Source of the DNA: JAEUSE01 sp964648985
GTDB taxonomy: Bacteria > Patescibacteriota > Doudnabacteria > UBA920
Length of the DNA stretch: 20,376 bases
Assembly: GCA_964648985.1 (NCBI GenBank)
Contig: CAZYMS010000023.1
Coordinates: 1 to 20,376 of the forward strand
Direction: 5' to 3'
Position 1 is the stretch's first letter, and the number at the start of each line of letters is the position of its first letter. Position numbers and translations under genes: made by a program. Shown in pieces: positions 4,941-11,987 of the stretch. The notes beneath the pieces are model-generated. The model searched no databases. It was not told the origin of the DNA and saw only the letters and a list, made by a program, of their open reading frames with translations.

Positions 4941-6434
4941 ATGTTTGAAAGAAATAAATCGTTTGTTTTAGTGTATATTTGTGCTGCCCTATATGTGGGA
5001 TTTTTGTTTTTACTAGGATGGGTATATGGTGACGCTGGCGATTTGCGCATAATACGTCTTGCCGAGGGTTTTGCGCTAGGGGCTGTTGCAGTGTTGTATA
5101 TCGCATTGCTCCCAACAGTGTTTTATGAGCATTTTCCTACTATGCCGGGTAAGAATTTTTGGATTCCCGCCAAGCCCGCGCTCTATTTAGTTGCTTTTAT
5201 TTTCGGGCTTACCCACAGCTCTCTGGCTTTTTTTAAGCTCCTTGGTGGTTTTACGGGATGGGGATTTCTTGGAAGCAGGTATCAAATAGCAACTCTGTTA
5301 GGTTTGGCCACTGGTTTAGGGATTGCCTTGTGTGTTGCGCCGTATGTATTTGCACGTATACATGCTTTTTTGGAGAAATATTCTAAAGTGAAAAGTGTTG
5401 CCTACCTTTTGTCTGTGCTAGTCGTAGTGCATGCGTCCTTGGTTGGGAGCCATGTGCGTATTCCTGCATCGCCCGTGCGTTGGGTTGGTTTTCTTGGCCT
5501 TGCATTTTTGTTCTTACTACTTGCCCTTCGTGTAGACAAAAAACTATTTTCTGGGGTAAGACCTGCATGGTTTACAATTATAGTTGCTATTTTGATCGGA
5601 TTATTTGGACATATGTGGTTGTTGGAGCCATTGCGGACAAGTAACGGATTGGCACCGAGTGTGCATACAGGTATGGACATGGCTGGTATGAGCATGTCTA
5701 TGGGCGCTTCTGCCAGTCAGTACACCCTTAGTGTGCAAACACCGCCTACTATGGTAGCAGGGAGCAGCGTACCTTTTTCTTTTAAAGTATTTACTGCAAG
5801 TACTGGAAGTCTGGTTACCCAATTCGATACTGTCCATGATAAACTAGCGCATCTGGTTATTGTAAATGATAAGCTAAATTACTACAGTCACATTCACCCC
5901 GATCTTAAAGATGGACAGTTCACTATTTCAACTACATTTCCTGCGGATGATAATTATCGCGCGTACATAAGCTTTGAGCCAAAAGGTGGTACAGAGCAGG
6001 TGTTCGCGTATGGCTTTGCGGTGGGCAAGGGCGCTAGCGGTGCACCAGACAAGGCCGTGGACGCGACTGCGGCAAAAACATTTGGGGGTGTAACTGCGAG
6101 TTTGGTAGGGGGGGCGAAAGTTTCCGCGGTAGATGTGGCGAGTGGGAAAGCAAAGCTTACATTTCGTTTCACCGACAGCGCGGGTAAGCCAGTAACGAAT
6201 TTGTACCCCTACTTGGCAGCATTCGGCCATTTGGTTATGATTAATACCGATACCTACTCCTACCTGCATGTTCATCCGCTTATTGTCCCGTTTGGGCCTG
6301 ATGAAACCGGTGGTCCGGATGTAGAATTTATGGTTATGGGGAACATTCAACCGGGCATTTATAAATTATTTGGACAATTTAACCCCAATAAACAGTTAAT
6401 TACCGTACCGTATACTATAGAAGTAACTAAATAG
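4941..6434 (+). CDS. Ferric-reductase-like membrane protein with Met/His-rich metal-associated exterior
   Basis: This 497-residue protein has two parts. Residues 8-228 contain about seven membrane helices. Histidines H92 (FGLTHSSLAFF), H141, H164 and H171 (VVVHASLVGSH) lie in or near helices, as in ferric-reductase/NOX-like heme domains; the family match is by pattern and not certain. Residues 243-254 are Met-rich (GMDMAGMSMSMG), a typical copper-binding tract. Two related beta-domains follow: 260-363, with HDKLAHLVIV and YYSHIHPDL, and 380-497, with FGHLVMI, YLHVHPL and GIYKLFGQF. These resemble domains found in heavy-metal and copper resistance proteins. The likely role is electron transfer to, or binding of, copper or iron outside the membrane. 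It opens a head-to-tail cluster, and a flavin reductase is encoded three genes downstream. Confidence 0.7.
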   Translation: MFERNKSFVLVYICAALYVGFLFLLGWVYGDAGDLRIIRLAEGFALGAVAVLYIALLPTVFYEHFPTMPGKNFWIPAKPALYLVAFIFGLTHSSLAFFKLLGGFTGWGFLGSRYQIATLLGLATGLGIALCVAPYVFARIHAFLEKYSKVKSVAYLLSVLVVVHASLVGSHVRIPASPVRWVGFLGLAFLFLLLALRVDKKLFSGVRPAWFTIIVAILIGLFGHMWLLEPLRTSNGLAPSVHTGMDMAGMSMSMGASASQYTLSVQTPPTMVAGSSVPFSFKVFTASTGSLVTQFDTVHDKLAHLVIVNDKLNYYSHIHPDLKDGQFTISTTFPADDNYRAYISFEPKGGTEQVFAYGFAVGKGASGAPDKAVDATAAKTFGGVTASLVGGAKVSAVDVASGKAKLTFRFTDSAGKPVTNLYPYLAAFGHLVMINTDTYSYLHVHPLIVPFGPDETGGPDVEFMVMGNIQPGIYKLFGQFNPNKQLITVPYTIEVTK

Positions 6435-6456
6435 TAAATTCAAAATAACGAATGCC

Positions 6457-6560
6457 AAATTACTAATAAATTCCAATATCAAAATACAAAATTTAAAAAC
6501 TTTAATTTTCGTATTTGTGTTTGGAATTTTTATTTGTTTGGATCCTGTAATTTGTTATTT
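6457..6560. repeat. AT-rich inverted repeat, copy 1
   Basis: The arms AAATTCCAA (6468-6476) and TTGGAATTT (6521-6529) flank 44 AT-rich bases. A second copy near 16554-16660 has identical arms and shares AAATTCCAATATC. It fills most of the gap between the genes at 4941 and 6576. No gene is seen inside; the in-frame extension of the next gene into it is judged spurious. Confidence 0.5.
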
Positions 6561-6575
6561 GGTGCTTTAGCAACC

Positions 6576-7433
6576 ATGCGTCGTATATTTTTAACCACAA
6601 TTTTACTTTTTATTAGCGTTGGCCTATTTTTTTCAGCAGCGGTTGCTTCAGCACATGTGCTGAAAGTTGACGGCAGTATTGGGTCAACCTTGCATGTGGA
6701 CCCGGCAGATAATCCAGTGGTGGGGAGTCCGGCGACATTTTATTTCGAAATAAAAGATAAACAAAATAAATTTACTTCCGAGGGTTGTTCGTGCAGCGTA
6801 ACTATTTCTACAAGTCAGGGTGAGGTGCTGCATACCGAGCAACTTTTTACTCAAAGCAGTGCCGCTGGTTTTTCCAACCCTTTACTGCAGTATGTATTCG
6901 AAAAAGGAGGGGTGTATACGGTTACTCTTACAGGTATGCCTAAGGCTCCTGGTGCGTTCCAAGATTTTCAATTAAAATACGATGTTCGTGTAGAAAATGC
7001 AGGAGTGGCAGGTCACGCAGATACTGCAAAAGGTAATTCCTCAGATGTGTGGCTCTATGGTGGGCTCGGTTTGCTCGTGCTTATAGTATTTGCTCTGCTG
7101 GTGCTCCAGCGGAAGAAGAAAGGCAGGCATATTTCTCCACTGCTTTTGCTGTTTGGAGTTGTTGCTGCTGGCAGCGCACTCTTTTACTCAGGGCATTTTT
7201 TTGAACTTGCTACTCCTGCGCGTGTACATCATCATATTGTGGGTGAAACGGGCCATGCGGATAAAACTTTTCACACAATTGCTCCGCATACAATGGCAGC
7301 GGTTGCTACAGTTTCATTCCTTGGTGTTGATTATATTTTGGGTGATGTAGTACTAATTACACCTCCAGATATACTAACTTTTGTTTCTAATGCCTTTAAC
7401 ACGCGTGCGCCGCCTGCGCTTTCTTTGGTGTAA
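6576..7433 (+). CDS. Exported CopC-like protein with N-terminal His and C-terminal membrane segments
   Basis: From the ATG at 6576 the product has 285 residues. A signal peptide (1-26, ending AVASA) would be cut to leave His27 as first residue, followed by VLKVDGSIGSTLHVDP. The beta-sandwich domain (about 27-145) contains a C71-S-C73 pair and resembles CopC-type or Ig-like copper-associated domains; the identification is tentative. Two membrane helices follow (about 158-177 and 188-207), then a His-rich tail (HHHIVGETGHADKTFHTIAPH region). An N-terminal histidine with further His/Cys is what copper-binding CopC and YcnI proteins use. No Shine-Dalgarno is visible; the upstream TTG start at 6534 would lie in a repeat and add no plausible signal. 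Likely cotranscribed with ycnI-like 7505. Confidence 0.65.
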   Translation: MRRIFLTTILLFISVGLFFSAAVASAHVLKVDGSIGSTLHVDPADNPVVGSPATFYFEIKDKQNKFTSEGCSCSVTISTSQGEVLHTEQLFTQSSAAGFSNPLLQYVFEKGGVYTVTLTGMPKAPGAFQDFQLKYDVRVENAGVAGHADTAKGNSSDVWLYGGLGLLVLIVFALLVLQRKKKGRHISPLLLLFGVVAAGSALFYSGHFFELATPARVHHHIVGETGHADKTFHTIAPHTMAAVATVSFLGVDYILGDVVLITPPDILTFVSNAFNTRAPPALSLV

Positions 7434-7504
7434 GAAATTTTGCAACCAGCCGTCATTTTTCCAAGACTGTGGTTGTCCGTCATTATCTAAATCTAAAATA
7501 GTTC

Positions 7505-8221
7505 ATGAAATTTCAAAAATTTGCAGCAGCCAGTATTGCTCTGGCCAGTTTGGTAGTGTTTGCATCTACAGTTTCCGCACATGTGGTGGTAAGTCCTAAA
7601 GAAGTAGGAGTGGGCAAGTTCCAAACCTTTAGTGTTGGAGTTCCCGTAGAAAAAGAAATAGCAACAGTTGGGCTCCGCCTGGTTGTTCCGGACGGTTTAA
7701 ATTACGTTACGCCAAACGTAAAACCTGGCTGGAAAATAGAGGTAAAAAAAGAACCGGTGATGAAAGACGGTAAGCAGGTTATGTCCGAAGATGGCGATGA
7801 AAAAGTAGAGCGCACCAGTGAAATTTCCTGGACTGGTGGCAGTATTCCTGCTGGCCAGCGGGATGAGTTCTTGTTCAGTGCTCAGGTGCCTACAACTGCA
7901 ACTACTCTTGCATGGAAGGCGTATCAGACATATGCAGACGGTAGTGTGGTTGCGTGGGATGCCGCAGCAAACGCGGTTGCTGACCAGAAAAAAAGCATGG
8001 ATGAAGTCATGAAAAAAGATCCGAACATGAAAATGGACGAGACTAAACTTAATCCGTACTCTGAAACAAAGGTGGTGGATGATTTGGCTGAGACTCAAAG
8101 TGCTATGAATATGTCAAATAAAGATATTGATTCCGCCACTCGCAACGGGAAGGCAGCTCTAGTCGTAAGTGTTATAAGCTTGCTTGTTGCTGCATTTGCA
8201 GTTTCGCGTAAGTCCGTCTAA
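7505..8221 (+). CDS. YcnI-like (DUF1775) copper-binding membrane-anchored protein
   Basis: The protein is 238 residues long. A signal peptide ends in TVSA, giving His26 as first mature residue, then VVVSPKEVG. DUF1775 hallmarks follow: VPVEKE, VTLRL-type strand (VGLRLVVPDG), VKPGWK, ISWTGGSIPAGQ and YADGSVVAW. In Bacillus YcnI the N-terminal His, a Glu and a Trp bind Cu(II) in a mono-histidine brace; the corresponding residues here are probably His26, the Glu of VPVEKE and the Trp of SVVAW. A linker rich in Met and charged residues (KKDPNMKMDE) and a C-terminal helix (about 213-232) with a basic end follow. It probably scavenges or stores copper outside the membrane. The stop is only seven bases from the next gene, so they are one operon. 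Confidence 0.85.
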   Translation: MKFQKFAAASIALASLVVFASTVSAHVVVSPKEVGVGKFQTFSVGVPVEKEIATVGLRLVVPDGLNYVTPNVKPGWKIEVKKEPVMKDGKQVMSEDGDEKVERTSEISWTGGSIPAGQRDEFLFSAQVPTTATTLAWKAYQTYADGSVVAWDAAANAVADQKKSMDEVMKKDPNMKMDETKLNPYSETKVVDDLAETQSAMNMSNKDIDSATRNGKAALVVSVISLLVAAFAVSRKSV

Positions 8222-8228
8222 CACATTT

Positions 8229-9014
8229 ATGACAAGAGAATATGTGCATGAGGTACGGCTTATTGGCCGACGTCTTGTAGCGCAAGATACACTGGAATTT
8301 AGTGCAAACGTTCCAGAGAATTTTGAGTATGTTCCAGGTCAGTATGTTGCAATTCAATTACCGGAGCTAACTGCGGATGCGGTAAAAGATTATAGATACT
8401 TGAGCGTTGCAAATGACCCCCGAGAGGGCTGCGTGTCTTTCGTTGTTCGTTTGAGAGAGCGGAGTAGCTATAAGAGGCTCTTAGAAAAATTACCGTTCGG
8501 AAGTCTGATTCGGATGACAAAACCCAAAGGCAGTCTTCAATTGTTGGGAGGTGCCGGTCCCGTTGCCTGGTATGCGGGTGGGGTTGGTGTGGCGCCGTTT
8601 ATGAGCGCTCTTCGGTATTGGGCAGCGACTAGGGAGCATGAGCTACCGTTTCCTGTTATATTGCTGTACGCAAATCGCACGATGAAAAGTTCTGCGTACG
8701 CAGCAGAGTTGCAAGGCCTTGCTGAACGGTTTATCAACTTTCGTGTGGTATTTGCTCTTTCTCGTGAGGAGCCAGGCGGCCTTCCCGTATCCATTGGTAG
8801 ATTGACCAGCCATATCATTCGTTCTGAGTTGTCAGACTTAAAAACTACTAAGCATTTCATTATTGGGGGACATGCATTTTTATCTGGCGTGAAGGACGCA
8901 TTGGTGCAAGCGGGCTCCTCACGCGAGTCTATAACTCACGAGGTGTTTTGTGGGTATTGTGACTCACATCCTGGAGTCTGTTGTTGCACATTATTGAAAG
9001 ATATTAATTCTTAA
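8229..9014 (+). CDS. FNR-type FAD/NAD(P)H oxidoreductase with Cys-rich tail
   Basis: This 261-residue soluble protein starts at the ATG at 8229; an upstream in-frame TTG would lie inside the ycnI-like gene. Residues 1-105 form the flavin-binding beta-barrel, with PGQYVAIQL and YRYLSVAN (55-62), the RxYS-type FAD motif. Residues 108-240 form the NAD(P)-binding domain, with GGVGVAPFMSALRY (117-130) and the IIGGH segment. A normal family member would end near HEVFCGY; here C241, C244 and C251-C253 (CGYC then CCC) form an unusual tail that could bind metal or an iron-sulfur cluster. It probably passes electrons from NAD(P)H to a partner. The ferric-reductase-like protein at 4941 lacks such a domain, so this may be its separate reductase (inference). 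Confidence 0.8.
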   Translation: MTREYVHEVRLIGRRLVAQDTLEFSANVPENFEYVPGQYVAIQLPELTADAVKDYRYLSVANDPREGCVSFVVRLRERSSYKRLLEKLPFGSLIRMTKPKGSLQLLGGAGPVAWYAGGVGVAPFMSALRYWAATREHELPFPVILLYANRTMKSSAYAAELQGLAERFINFRVVFALSREEPGGLPVSIGRLTSHIIRSELSDLKTTKHFIIGGHAFLSGVKDALVQAGSSRESITHEVFCGYCDSHPGVCCCTLLKDINS

Positions 9015-9079
9015 CTTGCTTCTCCAATATCTACTTGGTTATTTTTCCCAAGGGGATTTGAACGTGTGCACAAATTAGT

Positions 9080-9865
9080 ATGAAAGATTTTGTTGATTCG
9101 TTTTGGGATGAAGTGGCTAGTCTTACCGCTGCATTATGTAAAGATTTGGAAAATCCGTATCCCCGCAGTGAGTATGTGGGGTTGGATATTATTCGCAGGC
9201 TTGCCGACTTGGTTACAAATGAGACAAACGTTGCTCGTGCTCGTGAGTTGCTTGCTTCTCCGCGTTCAAGTGGCCTTTCCAATAGGCTCCAACGCATTTA
9301 TGAAGACTATGACGTCATGTGGGAAGCTCATGTCTGCTTGAATTGGTTGTCTCGTCCGCAGGTTGAAGTGCGTACACTGCGAGCGCCTGCTGCATCGCTA
9401 TGGCCAGAGGCTGATATCCTGGGTCTTACTTCGGATTCTCAAGTGGTGTTTGTTGGCTGTGGTCCGTATCCTGCAACTGCACTGAGCTGGGGTATTTCGT
9501 ACGGAGCAACCATTACTTGTCTCGAGTATAACCCTGTATCTGCGTCTTTGGCGGCGCGACTTGTAACCGCCGCAGGGTTGGAAGATCGTATACGAGTCCT
9601 GTGTGTAAATGCGGCTGAATATGACTACTCACTTGCGTCCCATGTTGCGGTTGCTGTTATGACTCATGGAAAATATGGGGTTATGGAACAGATCGCTAGT
9701 ACCATGCCGAAAGAAGGTTTAGTCACCTGCAGGACCAAAGATGGGTTAAGAGCGTGCTTGTTTCCTGGCTGGCCCATTGAGGCGCTTGAGCGATTTGAAA
9801 TAGTGGGTAAGTTGCCCGTGCATAAGTTGTACGACTCATTATTGTTAGTACCAAAGAAAGGATAA
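9080..9865 (+). CDS. Nicotianamine-synthase-like aminobutanoyltransferase
   Basis: This 261-residue protein has a helical N-terminal part (about 1-95, with YEDYDVMWEAHVCLNWLSRP) and a Rossmann-type domain. VVFVGCGPYPATALSW (122-137) closely parallels the GSGPLPLTS SAM-binding loop of nicotianamine synthases, followed by ITCLEYNP (145-152, acidic Glu149) and the VAVAVMTHGKYGVME region. Family members (plant NAS, archaeal NAS, CntL of staphylopine synthesis) transfer aminobutanoyl from SAM to an amine and make metal chelators. The ATG at 9080 is fixed by an in-frame TGA just upstream. No CntK or CntM homologue is seen. The next gene, 13 bases downstream, is a PLP enzyme that may supply a substrate. 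The exact product is unknown. Confidence 0.65.
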   Translation: MKDFVDSFWDEVASLTAALCKDLENPYPRSEYVGLDIIRRLADLVTNETNVARARELLASPRSSGLSNRLQRIYEDYDVMWEAHVCLNWLSRPQVEVRTLRAPAASLWPEADILGLTSDSQVVFVGCGPYPATALSWGISYGATITCLEYNPVSASLAARLVTAAGLEDRIRVLCVNAAEYDYSLASHVAVAVMTHGKYGVMEQIASTMPKEGLVTCRTKDGLRACLFPGWPIEALERFEIVGKLPVHKLYDSLLLVPKKG

Positions 9866-9878
9866 TACTGTTGCTCGT

Positions 9879-11186
9879 ATGTTATATCATCACATTACAG
9901 AACTGATAGGTGAGACACCACTCTTGGAAATTCCTGAGCATGTACATGGCTTACCTAATATTAAATTGTACGCTAAACTCGAGTATTATAACCCTTTTGG
10001 TTCGGTGAAAGACCGAATTGCGTGGGAGATGCTTCGTGAAGACTTGTCTAGTATTGTAGACAACAAACAGACTATTATCGAGGCCTCAAGTGGAAATACA
10101 GCCAAAGCGTTACAAGTACTTGCCTCTATATACGGAGTTCCGTTTCAAGCTCTGACGAACCGCATAAAGGTATCTGAAGTTAAAGATATTCTGTACGCTT
10201 TGGGTGCCAGCGTAGAGGAGTTTTCTAGCTTGAGCGAGTGCCCCGATCCAACTGCTTTTGACGGTTTATTTGCAACGCTGCATAAACGGGTTGTTGCAGG
10301 TAAGGGCAAATATTATCATCCATCTCAGTACACGAATAAAAGGAATGTGGATGCTCACTATAACCACACCGGTCCTGAAATAGAGCGGGATATTGGCAAT
10401 GTCGATTACTTTGTTGGCGGGTTGGGGACTACTGGCTTGACCCTTGGGGCCGGCAGGTATTTGCGCGAGCAAAATGCAGACATGGAGGTTATTGGGGTAG
10501 TGTCGAGTGCGGATGACTTCGTACCCGGGATACGATCAAGTGACGAGCTGTGGGAGGTGGGGCTATTTGAAAAAAAATTCTACACGGATATTGTAGAAAT
10601 ACAGTCTCGCGATGCTATAGACGCGAGCCTGCTGTTAGCGAAACGATGCGGTGTCTTGGCCGGTCCAACTACTGGTGCTTCTTTTGCTGCAGTGCTTTCG
10701 TACCTAAGGCCTTTGAGTGAAAAGCTTGCCAAATCTCGTACTGCAGTGTTTATTGCTTGTGACCGCCTCGAATGGTATATGTCATATGTTAAATTACGAC
10801 GGCCAGATTTATTTAGTACTACCCAGGTTGCGACCAGTAGGGCCTTGGATCCCGCAGAGATTGAGGAGGCGTCTGAAATAGAAGCATCTGAGCTGGATAA
10901 ATACATACAAAATGGGTGTACTGTTGTCGATATGCGCACGAACGCGCAGTACCGTCTTATGCATATTCCCGGTTCAGTAAATATTCCCGATGAGGTTTTG
11001 GAAACATTGATTAGTTCCTCGCTACCATTTTCGGCGCGCCAACCGGTAATTGTAGTATGTATGGTGGGGAAACAGTCGCGACGGTTTGCGGCGTTGCTTA
11101 GGAAGAAAGGGTATGAGGCAAGTAGTCTTGTTGGAGGCGTACTTGCGTGGCGCAGCTCTGGAAAAAAGCTAGAAAGTTTTGTATAG
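9879..11186 (+). CDS. Cysteine-synthase-type PLP enzyme fused to a rhodanese domain
   Basis: The protein has 435 residues. Residues 1-310 are a fold-type II PLP enzyme (CysK/CysM/CBS/SbnA group): K44 in NPFGSVKDR binds PLP, ASSGN (69-73) contacts substrate, and GLGTTG (181-186) binds the cofactor phosphate. Residues about 335-430 form a rhodanese domain with MRTNAQYRLMHIPGSVNIP and catalytic Cys394 in CMVGKQSR. The first domain could make cysteine, cystathionine or diaminopropionate-like amino acids by beta-replacement; the second could carry or deliver sulfane sulfur. Which acceptor and nucleophile are used cannot be told. It is 13 bases after the nicotianamine-synthase-like gene, so the pair probably forms one pathway. 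No frameshift joins the domains; the fusion looks real. Confidence 0.85.
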   Translation: MLYHHITELIGETPLLEIPEHVHGLPNIKLYAKLEYYNPFGSVKDRIAWEMLREDLSSIVDNKQTIIEASSGNTAKALQVLASIYGVPFQALTNRIKVSEVKDILYALGASVEEFSSLSECPDPTAFDGLFATLHKRVVAGKGKYYHPSQYTNKRNVDAHYNHTGPEIERDIGNVDYFVGGLGTTGLTLGAGRYLREQNADMEVIGVVSSADDFVPGIRSSDELWEVGLFEKKFYTDIVEIQSRDAIDASLLLAKRCGVLAGPTTGASFAAVLSYLRPLSEKLAKSRTAVFIACDRLEWYMSYVKLRRPDLFSTTQVATSRALDPAEIEEASEIEASELDKYIQNGCTVVDMRTNAQYRLMHIPGSVNIPDEVLETLISSSLPFSARQPVIVVCMVGKQSRRFAALLRKKGYEASSLVGGVLAWRSSGKKLESFV

Positions 11187-11317
11187 CGTCTCAGAAACAA
11201 ACATTACAAAAATCGCGGCACAATATGGGTAGCCGAAACGTTCGGTTATCTATAGAAGGCCACGAGCTTGGTTAGTCGTGGTAAATTTCAATTTCTTAGA
11301 CTTAAGGGGGATATTGT
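11187..11317 (+). promoter_or_regulatory. Structured leader before 11318
   Basis: The 131-base gap holds a palindrome CCGAA-ACG-TTCGG (11233-11245) and a hairpin CCACGA/TCGTGG (11260-11281) with a ten-base loop. Neither is followed by a T-run, so they look like operator or leader structures and not a terminator. AGGGGG (11305-11310), seven bases before the ATG, is the best Shine-Dalgarno in the window. No clear promoter was found. Confidence 0.4.
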
Positions 11318-11932
11318 ATGCACGAACATACAAATGAAGCTGTTAATTTTACACAGCTTTTGATGTGGATTGAAGTGCTGTTGTTTTGGGTGGGGGTAGC
11401 GTACTACGGGTTTCGTATGATTACTCCAACGTGGACTCGAAAGATAAACGGGTGGGCAGATGTACTTTCTGAGTTTGGACACTTTTCGTGTCCACTTGTC
11501 ATGCTCCCCATGACGAGCCTCGCTTGGATGGGGGATGAGACAGTTATTCGTGTCTGTGCCTGGTTTTGTCTTCTGATGGCTGTGGTATTTTTTGGGGCAT
11601 GGTTTTTTACCCATGTGGTACCGATACTTAAGGAATTACGGTGGTACATGCAGTGGTGGTGGGACCTGCCCCACTCACTTATGTTTTTGGTCATGTATTG
11701 GACATACCAGAAGCATCTTGGTCCATTGAGCCGGTGGGAGACCTGGGCTTTGAACCTCTGTGTTGTCGGCTGTTTATATTTCACTGCGAGGTATGCGAAC
11801 AATGTTCGCAAAGACTTGAGAAAATATAGCGGCATGAAGCTGTTCTACGAACTTATGGCTGATTTTGTCCATGTGACTATATTTGGTTTCTGTGCTGGAA
11901 TGGCATGGTGGCCGAAGTATTTCATGGCCTGA
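11318..11932 (+). CDS. Polytopic His/Met/Trp-rich membrane protein, DUF5134-like
   Basis: This 204-residue protein has about six helices. The N-terminus MHEHTNEAVN has two His. Conserved-looking intramembrane His/Met groups occur at GHFSCPLVMLPMTSLAWMG and LPHSLMFLVMYW, and there is a final HVTIFGFCAGMAWW helix. The pattern weakly resembles DUF5134 membrane proteins found near copper genes; I cannot confirm this. The strong Shine-Dalgarno suggests high translation. It follows the putative ligand-synthesis genes and could be their transporter or a copper-handling membrane protein. A clear terminator follows, ending the plus-strand block. Confidence 0.6.
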   Translation: MHEHTNEAVNFTQLLMWIEVLLFWVGVAYYGFRMITPTWTRKINGWADVLSEFGHFSCPLVMLPMTSLAWMGDETVIRVCAWFCLLMAVVFFGAWFFTHVVPILKELRWYMQWWWDLPHSLMFLVMYWTYQKHLGPLSRWETWALNLCVVGCLYFTARYANNVRKDLRKYSGMKLFYELMADFVHVTIFGFCAGMAWWPKYFMA

Positions 11933-11959
11933 TCTTCTACCCGTCGCGCTCTTCTTATT

Positions 11960-11986
11960 GGGGTTGGCTAGTCCACCCCTTTTTTT
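11960..11986 (+). terminator. Terminator ending the metal/redox block
   Basis: GGGG(T)TGG (11960-11967) pairs with CCACCCC (11973-11979) with one bulged T, followed by a run of seven T. It lies between convergent genes. Confidence 0.75.
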
Positions 11987-11987
11987 G

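Noticed and set aside
5402..6350. Minus-strand frames opposite the 4941 gene
   Set aside because: Composition and lack of family features mark them as antisense shadows.
6534..6575. Upstream start extending the CopC-like protein
   Set aside because: The extra codons lie in the AT-rich repeat and would place unrelated residues before a good signal peptide that begins at 6576.
8184..8228. Upstream TTG start extending the flavin reductase into the YcnI-like gene
   Set aside because: It overlaps the YcnI membrane anchor and adds no FNR-family sequence; the ATG at 8229 is natural.
11794..11810. TGCGAAC-AAT-GTTCGCA palindrome resembling an SOS box
   Set aside because: The spacer is three bases and not four, and it lies inside a membrane-protein coding sequence.
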